NCBI GenBank assembly: GCA_028023455.1
Contig: JAQFVV010006271.1
Coordinates: 2,936,673 to 3,000,672, forward strand
Length of the DNA: 64,000 nucleotides
Origin: Epiperipatus broadwayi
Taxonomy: Eukaryota; Onychophora; Udeonychophora; Euonychophora; Peripatidae
Reading direction: 5' to 3'
The notes beneath the pieces were generated by a model. The model ran no database searches, had not been told where the DNA came from, and worked only from the letters and a program-made list of their open reading frames with translations. A program made the position numbers and the translations under genes. Below, in pieces: positions 1 through 11,122 of the stretch; the first letter of the stretch is position 1, and the number at the start of each line of letters is the position of its first letter.

Positions 1-715
1 AATTCCCACGCCGTCCTGAAGATATTGGTATACATTTAGCCGATGTTTTATTTATTCATTCGGAGGTTTTTTAATTTAGTTGGTCCTCAATGTAGAAAAC
101 GATAGTTCATTTCTCTTTCTTTCTTTGGCAAAACTGAAGGGATTGAATCATGCGTCTCTTCAATTCCTTCTCCCGCACCTCCGCATTAACACCTATCTGT
201 CACATCGTAATAATCATAATCACTAATTAATAATTTCCAAATTTTCCTTTTATATGTATTCGAAGGATTGACTTGGCATTATGTCATTGATGTGATCCTT
301 TTGCTGAGGTCCGATTTCCCGATGGATTTCTTTCATTGGCTATTTGTTTCTATTGTTTTCCTATCTGACCGATGTTTTTACATTTAAATGCCCAAGGCTG
401 GTTTACATTTAACTAATTAACAATCATTTCGATTTCTGATTAATTTCTGTGTTTTTCAAGATTAAAGATATATTTTTATCTCTAAATCTTTTTAAGTTTT
501 TGTTTTTAAAATACCTTTTCTATTTTTAATACAGTTTTATTTTAATAATTTTTTTTTTATCTGTGTGATTTAATATATACGAGTTTAACATGATATTTAA
601 TTTCAATTTTTAATTCTTAAAGAAAATTTTTAAATGCAAACTTTTTAATTTACTTTCATGTTTAATAAATAAAAAAAACAATGTAACGAATGTCTGTGCT
701 CATTACAATATATAT

Positions 716-749
716 TGAAACAGTCAGATCTGTCTATCATTCTGTTTCA
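716..749. repeat. short inverted repeat TGAAACAG...CTGTTTCA
   Basis: TGAAACAG at 716-723 is matched by its reverse complement at 742-749 around a short AGATCT-containing spacer. The start resembles the terminus of the long-LTR element at 11123 (TGAAACAGACAGATC), which also folds back. It may be a fragment of a related terminus; chance cannot be excluded. Confidence 0.35.
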
Positions 750-2576
750 CCTACTATATACTCCAGTAGTATTGATTTATGTATACCTATAAAAAATCCT
801 CATATATTATGCTAATTTTAAATTTAGTAATACTGGTTCTATATGTTTGCAGGTATTTTGTCATATTGTATAGAAAGTGTATGCATATATGTAAGAAATC
901 AGTAAATACATACATATTTATATCACTAGTGGTTAAATAAATGTAAACATGCTATGTATGTGTATCCAGAACCTACATATATGCAGGAAAAAAATGTTAT
1001 AGGATTAAAACATTAGAAAATCTTTTTATTTAAAATATTATTATAAAATTAATATTTGAAATTATAATATTTCTGCATAGAGTGTTAAATTATTTAAATG
1101 CATTACATATATAATAAAATGTTTACAGAGTTTGAGATTTGTTTTTCAAAAAAGGTAATTTAGTAAAATTAATCCTTCTCGCTGTATTCCGACCTACTTA
1201 AAATTTTAAAAATAAAAATAGATTTTAAAACCAAGTATGAATAAATTAACCTGGTCAAGATCAAGTGACCCACCTGTAAAGAAAATTGATAACAGCAGGA
1301 ATCCCAGATTTCCAAGAATACCACGAATGAATTAGAAAAACAGATCTGAAACTGCCAATAAAAAAAAAAGAGAGGGGGGTGAGCTAGTATATAAACTTAC
1401 TGCAGACATTTTGAAACTCTTTAGACTATCTTTTACTATTTCAATTGAAATTTTTATTTAGTATTTTGTAAAATTGTTAATTATGATGATGATGGGGTAG
1501 AAAGGCAATTTCTTGCTTTCCAGTCTGGAAGATAGTCTACAGAATGCAGATGAAGAAGAACCAAAAACCAATGCCATCTAAAGAAAGTGCTCAAGAGCAA
1601 GCCACCTTGCCAAAGCAGAGAAATTGTAGTGGTATCAGATCTCCATAAATCTAAAATTAATTTTTAAACTAAACTTCATAACTTCTAAAGCCAGCTAAAG
1701 TTATTATCAATGGCCAATATAATTTAATGTATTCTAAATTTCTAAATTAAATGTAAATTTTATTTTCTTTTATTTAAATTGTAAACATTGCCTGATTTTA
1801 ACTAACTGATATGTTTCCAACTTATTTTACATATTTTAACCTAATGATATTTGCTGTTATTAATAAGTTTAATAAATGAATTAAACTGATATTAAACTGA
1901 ATTAACCTAATTTAGACTATTTGATTTCATCCCTTTTAAACTAAGCTAATGAAGCCAAATCTCAGATTTCACTTACGTAAAACCAAACTTTATTTCTAAA
2001 TTTATGTTTTTTTAGTTAAATCTATGCCAATATTATTTTCTTTTTAATTATGTATTTGTTTATGCTATATTTGTTCAAAATAAAGTAAACTCATAATTAA
2101 ATAATTAGTGAGAAATGATTAGATATTCTCAAACGTATGCAATTTCACATTTATTAATGCATAAACCAAACTCCATTCTGAAATGGATAAAATAAATTTT
2201 AATTGAGATGTATTTAAAAGCTTATAAATGCTTTAAGATAGGTTTGCTTTAAATGAAATATTTATTTAATATTTAGCTGAAGTGATAAAACATGGCATAA
2301 ATCTAGAATTTAATATTGTAGTTATCCAAAATATGCTGTATTCCTCCCTATCATTATATAAATGCCTATAAAGCTGGCTTAGCATATTAGATTCATAAGT
2401 TTTTCTTAATAGCATAGTTATAGATGCTATATTATGAACTGATTTACAGTAGTTTCATGGAAGGAAACTAATGTTTTGCATTGTATTTTATTATATAATG
2501 TTGTAGTCAATGGGGCGAATGTGGCCATAGAAAATGCATCAGCATATATACTTTTGCTGTGTATTTTATGCTTACA

Positions 2577-2671
2577 ATGGGTGTAGGTTTTAATGGCCAT
2601 CCCATTCTTTAGTTCAGACAACTATTACTACTTCAAATGGGCTTTGGTTTTAAGAGCCATCCCATTCTTCA
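2577..2671. repeat. 60-bp-period partial tandem duplication
   Basis: Two units beginning ATGGG and containing GCCATCCCATTCTT start at 2577 and 2637. They match over about 34 bases with several substitutions, then diverge. This looks like an old local duplication with no coding signal. Confidence 0.6.
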
Positions 2672-3168
2672 TATGTAGAACTGGAGCATAAAGATCCAGA
2701 ATATTATAATAGTTGTTTGATCACCCAAATTAAAGGGTCTCTTTAACAGCAAGTAGTACAATGTATAGGGAACTGGTTACTCGGTAACAAACCCCATGAG
2801 CAAGCACATATTCAATATGCACAGACTCAGATTGTATACTTTGTAAGTACCTTGGTATCTGAAGTCTGACATGCCTATCATCAGTTCACCTCACCATAAT
2901 AATTTATATTTCAGCATTGATCTGAAACAGAATCTAACTTTATAGGCATATAAGCTATATAGAGATTATGTTGAATGATATGCGTAAAATAAAATATTAT
3001 TTATAAATAATGATAATCACTTTTGCTAGCAGCCTAAAGCAAATCTAAATTCAAATATATAGCATAAACTAGGCATAGATTATCATGAGCAAATTAAATC
3101 TGTAGTACTGTAATAATAAGCCTCATGAAAATGTAACTTGGTAAATTATAAATCTTCATCACCTGTGA

Positions 3169-3171
<3 letters not shown>

Positions 3172-3254
<83 letters not shown>
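3172..3254. repeat. (TA)n microsatellite at the LINE 3' end
   Basis: About 41 uninterrupted TA units abut the 3' end of the minus-strand LINE. RTE-clade LINEs commonly end in short simple repeats, so the tract may have grown from the element tail or been its insertion site. Confidence 0.9.
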
Positions 3255-3256
<2 letters not shown>

Positions 3257-3493
3257 TCAACCATTATCAATCCACTGCAGGATGAAGGTCTCTCCAAGTT
3301 TAATCCAACTTTTCTGATCTTTAGCTTCTCTTCTCCACATCACCCCTGCACACTTTCTTATTTCATCCATCCATCTCACATGTGGTCGATTTCTGGGTCT
3401 TTTACAATCTCTTGGAATCCACTTTAAAATTTCAATTGTCCATCTATTATCATCTCTTCTAGCAATATTTCCAGCCCAACTCCACTTCAATCA
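3257..3493 (-). pseudogene. LINE ORF C-terminal domain
   Basis: This short frame, about 77 codons, continues the RT frame after two stops. It contains WAGNIARR, RWTIEILKW and RPHVRWMDEIRK, the C-terminal signature seen after the RT in RTE/BovB-like proteins, and it ends close to the TA tail. It shows that the LINE is 3' complete. It is a pseudogene fragment and cannot be translated together with the RT in this copy. Confidence 0.85.
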
Positions 3494-3616
3494 TTTAATT
3501 TTTTCAATGAGGTCAGTAACACCTGTTTGTTCTCTTACCCATACATTGCGTTTTCGATCTCTTCTTGTTACTCCCAACATACATCTCTCCATACTTCTTT
3601 GAGTGGTCTGAAGTCT

Positions 3617-4837
3617 CTATATTGCTCTTCTATTAAGTGTCCAAGTCTCAGATCCATAAGTAAGAACTGGTAAAACACATTTGTTAAAAACCTTCCTTTT
3701 CAAACACACAGGCAAATTTCCTTTTAGTATCAAGTTATTTCTACCAAAAGCACTCCAATCAAGTTTAATTCTATGATTAATTTCTTTCATTATGTTTTCA
3801 TCTATATTAATAATCCGACCAAGGTATTTGTAAGTGTTAACTTCTTCTAATTCATCATAATCAATCTTTATTTTCATATTTTGAGCAAATCGATTAAACA
3901 TTACTTTAGTCTTTTTAACATTTATCTTTAGTCCTACTTTCCTACTTTCATCTGATAATTCCTGCAACATATCCTGCAGCTCTGAAGCATTATTTGCAAA
4001 AACAACTACATCATCTGCAAAATCTAAATGACTTAAATAATCTCCATTTACTTTCACTCCTTTAGTTTCCCATTTTAATCCACAAAATACTTCTTGCAGC
4101 ACTGCTGTAAAAAGTTTTGAAGATATGAAGTCACCTTGTCTTACACCTTTCTTAATGTTGATTTTCCCAGTATCATTATGTAATCTAATTGTTGCTGTTG
4201 CATTTTTATAAATATTCTTAAAAATATGACAATATCCTGGATCTATACCTTGATGATCCAATGCTTTAATCACTGAAGAAATGTTTATAGAATCAAATGC
4301 CTTTTCATAATCTACAAATCCAAAACATAATGACAACTCATATTCATTCGTCCTTTCTATAACTTCTCTCAACACCTGGATAAGATCTACTGTACTAAAA
4401 CCACTTTTAAATCCAGCTTGTTCTCTTGGTTGGTGGAAATCCAATGTTCTCTGTAGACGAGTTGTAATTATCTTGGTAAAAATTTTATATAAAACTGATA
4501 AAAGGCTGATAGGTCTGTAATTTCTAATATCTTCTTTATCACCTTTTTTAAATATTAATATTATTACTGCATTCTTCCAATCATCCGGTACATCTTTATC
4601 ATTTAGACATTTGGTATATAACTTTGCTAAAAAAGTTTCTATTTCTTCACCTGCTTCTTTTAATATATCAATTATAATTCCATCATTACCTGGAGCCTTT
4701 CCTTTCTTCATACATTTAATTGCGTATCTCACTTCTTCATTTAAAATTCTGGGCAATTCGGAAGATGTAATAGATATAGGAGGTACTTGTTCTTTATTAC
4801 TATATAATTCTTGATAAAAATCTTCTACCAATTTCAT
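3617..4837 (-). pseudogene. LINE reverse transcriptase (RTE clade)
   Basis: This 406-codon open stretch is the RT core of the LINE. Visible motifs in order are GKAPGNDGI near residue 47, RPISLLSVLYKIF near residue 110, QAGFKSGFSTVD near residue 140, DYEKAFDSI near residue 176, GVRQGDFIS near residue 232 and the catalytic FADD near residue 275. LGRIIN and YGSETWTL follow. The DxxxAFD and ADD acidic residues needed for polymerisation are present. The frame ends at a TAG (3617-3619) and stays open beyond it to a TGA at 3491-3493, so the protein is interrupted rather than naturally ended. The N-terminal side lies in another frame, implying an indel near 4.92 kb. The role would be target-primed reverse transcription of the element RNA; this copy cannot supply it. 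Confidence 0.9.
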
Positions 4838-4928
4838 GATGTCATCTCTCTTTTTAGTAACAATTCCATCTTTTTTTCTTATTGCAGATATAAATTTCCT
4901 ACCAATACCAATATGTTATTTTACATTC

Positions 4929-5440
4929 TTAAGACTTAGTTTCTTCTACAGCTTTCCTTGCTAGTTCACAGTTATACTTTCTTATATCATTTTCAACTCT
5001 TTTCCGCACCATTTTACAAAATTCGAGATATTCAATTCTTTTTAATGCATCATTTTTATATATCTTCATATTCCTTCTTTTCTTCATAAATTCTCTAGTC
5101 TCCGTAGAAATTTTATTGGTCAATTGCTGCTTTTTTCTACCAGCTATCTTTGTTGCAGTTTTTAAAAGTGTATCAGTTATTTTCATATTAATTTCATTCA
5201 AATCTGAATCATGTTCAAAATCTACTAATACTTGAAACCGATTTGTAAGTTCTAATTTAAATTCATTAGAATGTTTCTGAAGATTAGGAGTATCAACTGT
5301 AAATATTGTTTTTCTTAATCATTTTTGTCTCTCTAGTTTCACATTAACACGTATCTTACACCTTACTAATCGATGATCACTTCCTGTGTTAAATTTATTA
5401 AGAACATTACAATCTTGAAATACGTATTTTCTGTTAGTCA
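4929..5440 (-). pseudogene. LINE endonuclease end and linker
   Basis: The minus strand from 5440 carries the end of an APE-type endonuclease (GSDHRLVR followed by KIRVNVK), one stop near 5.32 kb, then a lysine-rich helical linker of about 90 codons ending near 4929. Such linkers join endonuclease and RT in RTE proteins. The linker frame differs from that of the RT, so an indel separates them. Most of the endonuclease is missing because the copy is 5' truncated. Confidence 0.75.
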
Positions 5441-5442
5441 AT

Positions 5443-8264
5443 ATATATATATATATATTAACGAACTAAAAGGTATGCAAATTTAAAAAATAACACAATT
5501 ACTTCTCTAAGCAGCCGCTTTAATATTTCAACCAGAAGACTGATTTTCATCAGAGGTTACAGCAAATTGGCTTCCTGGAAAACTTAAATGTTAAAATTTT
5601 TCAGTTTAATCTTTATGGTAGTTGTCTTCCATGAACACTGGTGCTGTTAAATAGAGTTATAATAGGTCTTGATAGGTCCTGAATCACAGTTTTCTTTACT
5701 TATAATGCCTAGATTAAAGTAGGCAATGATGGGTTTTAGAAAATTTCAGCATTATATTTTGGATATGATTGCATAATTCCAGGTTGTATAACATGTAGTT
5801 GTTGGTTTTCTACCCACACATAGTAGATAGGTTTTTTTGCTAGCTAATACCATTTTTGATGAAGTAGAGCTTATTACTGAAAAATAATTTTAAACTTCAT
5901 GAAGTCATGATGATTGAAACTATGGTGGAAAACCATTAACCAGAAATTTCTTTTCTTATCATAGAATTACTGTGATATTGATTTTTGAATTCAGTCTTTG
6001 AATAGACTAAACTGCCATAATTATTTATTTCTGATCTATTTTATACCTCAGTTGTTATTGGTTTTCATACTTATCTCTGTACTCAATAGACATTTTCCAA
6101 ACAATAGATTTTCAGAATCTAGTTAGAAGATTTAATATATGTTTATTTATAATAAAAAAAACATGCTTATTGATAAAAATTTTCATCATTCCTTAAATTA
6201 TGGTATGAAATATATAATTTTTCACTTTTTTTTTTTTTTACAGTCATGGAAAGAAAAAAAATATTCTGACTTTTATAATTAGATCGATTACTTTATGAAT
6301 TTTAATAATGTATAATTTCCAATTATATATTCAGATTTGGGATTTAATTTTCTATAAGAAAGCTAAATTATTTATTTAAAACTTCATCCCAGAGGTAAAT
6401 CCGAAAGGGTTATAGAATATTATGTACTCTGTAAATCAAACTCATTTGTGCATTGGTAAAACTAATTTTTCTGCCTTCCTTTACATAATACAAGTTATTA
6501 TTTTATTGTTTTTTATTAATGGGAAAACATATTTCCTTCATAAAAAATTTAATAGCATTATGTAAAAAAAACTATAGACCATTATTTTTCTTTTAATTGC
6601 ATAAAGCAGTGTATTCAAATGACAAGTATTATTTCTAGCATGAACACATACACAAGTGATAATTTATGCAATTATTTATTTTTGACTATGCATATTTATA
6701 ATGTAACTAATTTGAGCTGTTATGTGATTGGTTTTAGTAACAAATTCCCTATCTTTAAACTAAGACAATGGGATAGTGGGACATTTTATTTATCTCTATG
6801 TGTAATGCAGATCTTAATTTTAGATTAGGTCTCTAATTGTTTTTGCACTTCAGTCATTTTTATAAATAATGGTTTACCAATATGACAACACATCAATAAA
6901 CAGAATACATATGTCCATGATTTCACTTTTCAAAGATTTGTTGACACTAAACTGTATAAAAATAATTATAGGACATTAAGTTGCACAATGAAGCATGACG
7001 ACTAGAAATATTATTTCACTTTTGTTAGTGTTTATCTACAATCAACATACCAATAATCCAATATAATACTAATATATAAAGTTTTTATCTGATTTGAGCC
7101 TTAGAGGCTGATACATGATAACATTTGGAAATCAATTCTTGCTTTCACTTGATACTTAAAGACCGACAAATAAAACACACATTAAAACTGCACATTGCTT
7201 CCACTGTGTATTACATGATGAGTGAGTAAACCACTTGAAAAATGCGTTGTGGCAACACATAAGACAAAATACACTTCAAACATTACATGACACAATTGTG
7301 TTTTATACACATGATCAAATCTAATACACCACCAGAAATTGAATAGTTCAAAAGAAACTTTAATATTTTTTTTATTCTCTACAGAAATTATTCTAACTAA
7401 TCTAGTCATATTTCACATCAAATGAAATCATAATATTTATCATTTAAATTATTACTATCTGTTCAATATTATCATTAATAGTCACTCTTCTTTTCTATCA
7501 AGCTGATATATATTTTTGTAATTATAACCATAACATTCTGTATTGCCAACTACTTAAAATTATAACGCATTAGAATTAATTTCCACCTAGCATCGTTTAT
7601 CCTTTTATCAAATCCATGGTTGACAAAAAATAATCCATCCTTTATTTTTCTAAAATTAAATTTTCCTTCCTTCAGATATTAGTTTAGTGGTGGCAATATT
7701 ATTTGGGAATGATTTAAAAAATCTAACATTTTTTTAATTTTTGAGTACATTTTTTAATTTATCTTTTTTCTTTTTCTTGTCTTTTTCTCCAGCACTGGCA
7801 CATATCTGTCGAGGGAAATGCTTTTTATCTATTGTTTCAATTTGTTCATTTTCAAGGTTGAGTTTAAACCCCTTACATTATTTGCTGCTATTTAACTTTT
7901 ATAGGGATTGTATAAGATTAGATGTGGTCATGCTTGTGGTTCATTCTGTTGTTGTTTGTTCTTGTGCATCTTTATAGTTTGGTTCCATCTCTTCATCAGT
8001 TGTATCAGTTGAATAGTATGTTTATTCAATATTCTTGCCTGGATCAAGCTCTTCTGTCTTCATCTTCTTTGATTTCTTGTTTTTCTTTGGTGGTCACTCT
8101 GGTCATCTTTTTGCCTCTGGCATTGCTTGCATTTTTTTTAGGTACACATGGTTTAATTGTTTGTTTTTCCTTCTGTAAAAGTTCATTGGATGTTATTTGG
8201 GTCTTTTTAATCCATGCAAAAATTAATGAACGTTTTCTGAAATTTTGAAGCATCAATTACAAAA
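5443..8264. other. AT-rich non-coding DNA
   Basis: No coding region is recognised. The stretch opens with a short AT tract (5443-5459). It includes a degenerate copy of a dispersed repeat near 6640-6760. Short open frames around 6.6, 7.2 and 7.7-8.25 kb lack any recognisable domain. The 8.04-8.26 kb minus frame is lysine-rich and might be decayed LINE sequence, but this is not shown. Confidence 0.55.
6640..6760. repeat. dispersed repeat, copy 1
   Basis: It resembles 11015-11115: both carry ACACATACACAA, AATTTAT, TAATGTAA, AGCTGTTAT and GTTTTAGT in the same order with scattered changes. The second copy ends just before the long-LTR insertion. The element type is unknown. Confidence 0.55.
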
Positions 8265-8880
8265 GCAATAACATTGTCTGCAAAATATAGATCACTTGTC
8301 AAGCATTGTTAGCCGAGAGGTCATCGTAGCCGCCTTGCAAAAAAGTAGTTGGTTGCAGATGGTTGTGGGTTCGCATCCCGACCGATGCTATGACATATGA
8401 AAAAAAATATAGATCACTTAAATAATCTTCATTTATTTTTATTTCTTAGCTTTCCATTTTAATCTATATTTCTTGTAAAATTGCTGTAAAGTCTTTTGGA
8501 AATATGAAATCACTATTATGGTATGTTGATATAAATGTTAATTTTTTTAATGCCAGCATGTTATTTAATGACTGCAATTGCATCTTCAAAAATATTCTTC
8601 AGGATTTGACAATTTCACATCTTGATGATACCCAAGCATTAATCATTGTGCTAATAGTTAAAGAATCAAATGCTTTTTTTGCAATCTATAAAAGTAAAAC
8701 CTAATGACAGTTCATATTGATTATTTTTTCTATGATAAACTGTCCTAATACTATTTTAACATTCAAATTTTTCATTTGGTTGGTGAAAATCCAAAATTCT
8801 TATACATCTTTTATTATTACCTTGGTAAAGATTGGGTTTAAGGCATATAAAAGACCAATAAAAAAAAACCAAGTCATATG
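8265..8880 (-). pseudogene. decayed LINE RT fragment split by a SINE
   Basis: Read on the minus strand, this stretch aligns by eye with the RT at 4.0-4.5 kb. Shared words include TCTGCAAAAT, AATCAAATGC, GACA/GTTCATATT, TTGGTTGGTG and CTTGGTAAA, in the same order. Many indels and stops show it is older than the 3.2-5.4 kb copy. It is interrupted at 8298-8403 by a SINE. No intact frame remains. Confidence 0.75.
8298..8403 (+). mobile_element. tRNA-derived SINE with 16-bp target duplication
   Basis: A 106-bp insertion has polymerase III promoter-like boxes: TAGCCGAGAGG at 8310-8320 (A box) and GGTTCGCATCC at 8368-8378 (B box), spaced as in a tRNA gene. It ends in an A-rich tail. The flanks AAAATATAGATCACTT at 8282-8297 and 8404-8419 are identical, an exact target-site duplication, and they lie inside a decayed LINE. 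Long target duplications and a tail indicate LINE-type retrotransposition. It cannot be a functional tRNA because it has no tRNA cloverleaf 3' half. Confidence 0.9.
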
Positions 8881-9880
8881 TCACATGACCTAATTAGCTT
8901 GCATTTACAAATATAATATAAAGAGCATGCTAATAGCTCTAAACAAACTTTTTGATAAATGCTACAAAAGAAACCATTAAAGTGCTTTACCTTTATTGAT
9001 CTTATAATATATAGACTTTTTATTTGGTAGGCTTTAATATGTTGAGGACTTCTGTTTTTAAATTAGATTCACAAATTCTTTTTTATTAACACTGCTTTTA
9101 ATATTTTTCCACAGAATTAATCTTCATACTTATCAAGATTCATTAAACAATACCCTTGGGCAATTGTCTGCAAGATTCTGCATTTCCTTAGACCTACAAC
9201 TATCTTCTATCTAATGTTGTAACAAAACATTACCCAAAGCCTTTTATAAATCCTCACTTGCAATAGATTTTGCTCTGTTTACTTCATGAAGCTCTTGACT
9301 ATTACTCTGAATATTTATTTATGTGTGCTTTAAATGAAATGATTCTAAATAGTTTCAAGTTTAGAAACCCTTATCACATCATATTGCAAAATTTCTTTTA
9401 CGTTGGTGCATATTTCCATGGATACCTTAATTTATGCTTTCTATTCAATACCATCATTATAAAAGTTCATTTCTTTTAAGTTCGCAATTTTGGGTTCTTT
9501 AAGTAAATTCAAATCATCATTTATTTCGTTTGTTTTTAATTTTACTTTTTCTATTGTTACTTGCACACTTTTTTGCAACTTATTTTCTCTATCTTTTATA
9601 GATATTTGGACCAATCCATCTAAATCATTATGTATTTTTTTTAATCATTTTTATTTTCAGTTGTATTTGCTCCCCTATTTGATCTACTATTTTCAACTAC
9701 CTGCTATTTATGAATTCTTGTTGTATTTCTAACTTTTTCTTTTATTTTTTGATGCATTTTTTTAAATTCATTTTCTTTGTTTTGTTGCATTTTATTAAGT
9801 TTCACTTTCAATTCTTTTAATTCTATTTGCAGCATTTACACACATCATTTTAATATTAAATGTGTCATATCTATTTTTTG
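8881..9880 (-). other. possible 5' part of the decayed LINE
   Basis: This lies upstream, on the minus strand, of the decayed RT. Around 9490-9840 the minus strand is rich in Lys, Glu, Asn and Gln codons suggesting a coiled-coil region, as found before LINE endonucleases. Frames are broken throughout and no endonuclease motif was found, so this is a weak call. Confidence 0.3.
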
Positions 9881-10296
9881 AAGGCTTTTACACTGTCTGA
9901 ACAGATTCTTGCACTATATATATATATATATATATATATTCACAGTTGTATGATGTAGACAAATGACTTTAAATACTGGTTTAAATAAGGCTGATGAAGC
10001 ACAACGTATTCCACCCATATGGAAACCTCTCATTTTATCTATGTCTTGTAATATTGACTTTAAATTAATAGATGGTAAAATTAGAGAAAAATATACATTT
10101 TGATAAACCTCATATTCTAAATACTAAACTATTTCAAACTGATTCTCATGTTTCATCTCGAACTCAGTCATGTTACAATTTGAGAGGGAACAAATTTTTT
10201 TTCAAGAGTTTACCTTGACAATGGCAGATGCTAGTTCGTCGAAATATCGGTATATATTATTGAAAATAATACACGGTTTTGCCCAAAAAGTTATTT

Positions 10297-10302
<6 letters not shown>

Positions 10303-10365
<63 letters not shown>

Positions 10366-10376
10366 TATATATAGAC

Positions 10377-10428
<52 letters not shown>
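10303..10428. repeat. compound (CT)n-(TA)n microsatellite
   Basis: A run of CT dinucleotides passes directly into TA repeats, interrupted by AGAGATATATATAGACATTT. The open frame through it encodes only Ser-Leu and Ile-Tyr repeats and is not a gene. Confidence 0.9.
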
Positions 10429-10430
<2 letters not shown>

Positions 10431-11014
10431 GTTCTATAACATTCTTGTTAATTATGCTATTACTCTGTTAAATTGCAGATTTACAAACATAAATGTTTTT
10501 ATATATACCCTATCATTGAACAAGCACCCCAGTCTCAACTTTTCGTTTGCAATCTTCTCAAAAATGAAGTAACATATATTTCTTGATATTTATTTATTTA
10601 TTTTAAATATATTGTCATTTATTAAATATTATCCCTGCCTACTGAAAATACTGCTTTAATAAAAAGTTAGTTCATATACTCTTTATAAACGCTAATCTTA
10701 CTTCTCATTCCATCCATTTATTGCATGTTACTTATTATACACCATAGTTTTCTGTATTTATTCATATTCTCATCTTCAGTATATTGTTTGACTATACAGA
10801 ATTGAAGTTTAGTGGAAGAGAGTGTTTATGCAGGTTACATTCTTGGTAGCCACCAATATGTAACATATTTTAAATTCAGTTTACCTAAGTAAAACATTAA
10901 TTGAGCAGAAGACAGAAAATGGTAAGACCACAAGATTGTATGTGCCAAATATTTGGCAGAATTTTTCTTAAAATTAATGTCCTTAAGTGTTGTGTATGTT
11001 ATCTTTTGTATGCA

Positions 11015-11115
11015 CACACATACACAAATGACAATTTATACTCTTTTATTTGATTTTGCAGTTTTGTAATGTAATTAATTCAAGCTGTTATTGCATTTGT
11101 TTTAGTTATCATATA
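11015..11115. repeat. dispersed repeat, copy 2
   Basis: Degenerate match to 6640-6760, ending with GTTTTAGTTA just upstream of the LTR element insertion point. Confidence 0.55.
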
Positions 11116-11122
11116 TACATAT

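Larger units (their letters stand above)
1..3171. other. AT-rich non-coding DNA
   Basis: No convincing gene is seen. The first 420 bases are less AT-rich than what follows, but no open frame with a recognisable product was found there. The rest is low-complexity A/T sequence with stops in all frames. The 2.43-2.62 kb open frame is AT-rich, resembles nothing, and is not called. Confidence 0.6.
3255..5442 (-). mobile_element. RTE/BovB-type LINE, 5' truncated and inactive
   Basis: Read on the minus strand, the element runs from the end of an endonuclease domain, through a linker and reverse transcriptase, to a conserved C-terminal domain. The 5' end is cut at a TA tract (5443-5459) inside the endonuclease region, where a GSDHRLVR motif typical of APE-type endonucleases is still readable. 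The 3' end abuts the 3172-3254 TA tract. At least one frameshift (near 4.92 kb) and two in-frame stops (3617-3619 and 3491-3493) break it, so it is a dead copy. The clade assignment rests on RT wording typical of RTE elements and on the C-terminal domain. Confidence 0.88.
9871..11122. other. non-coding DNA with simple repeats
   Basis: The stretch contains a (TA)n tract at 9914-9939 and a compound (CT)n(TA)n tract at about 10303-10428. The second copy of the 6.64-kb dispersed repeat lies at 11015-11115. No gene is recognised. Confidence 0.6.

Noticed and set aside
7741-8256. Overlapping ORFs on both strands at 7.74-8.26 kb
   Set aside because: Biased T-rich or lysine-rich composition and no recognisable domains. 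At best they are decayed LINE sequence.
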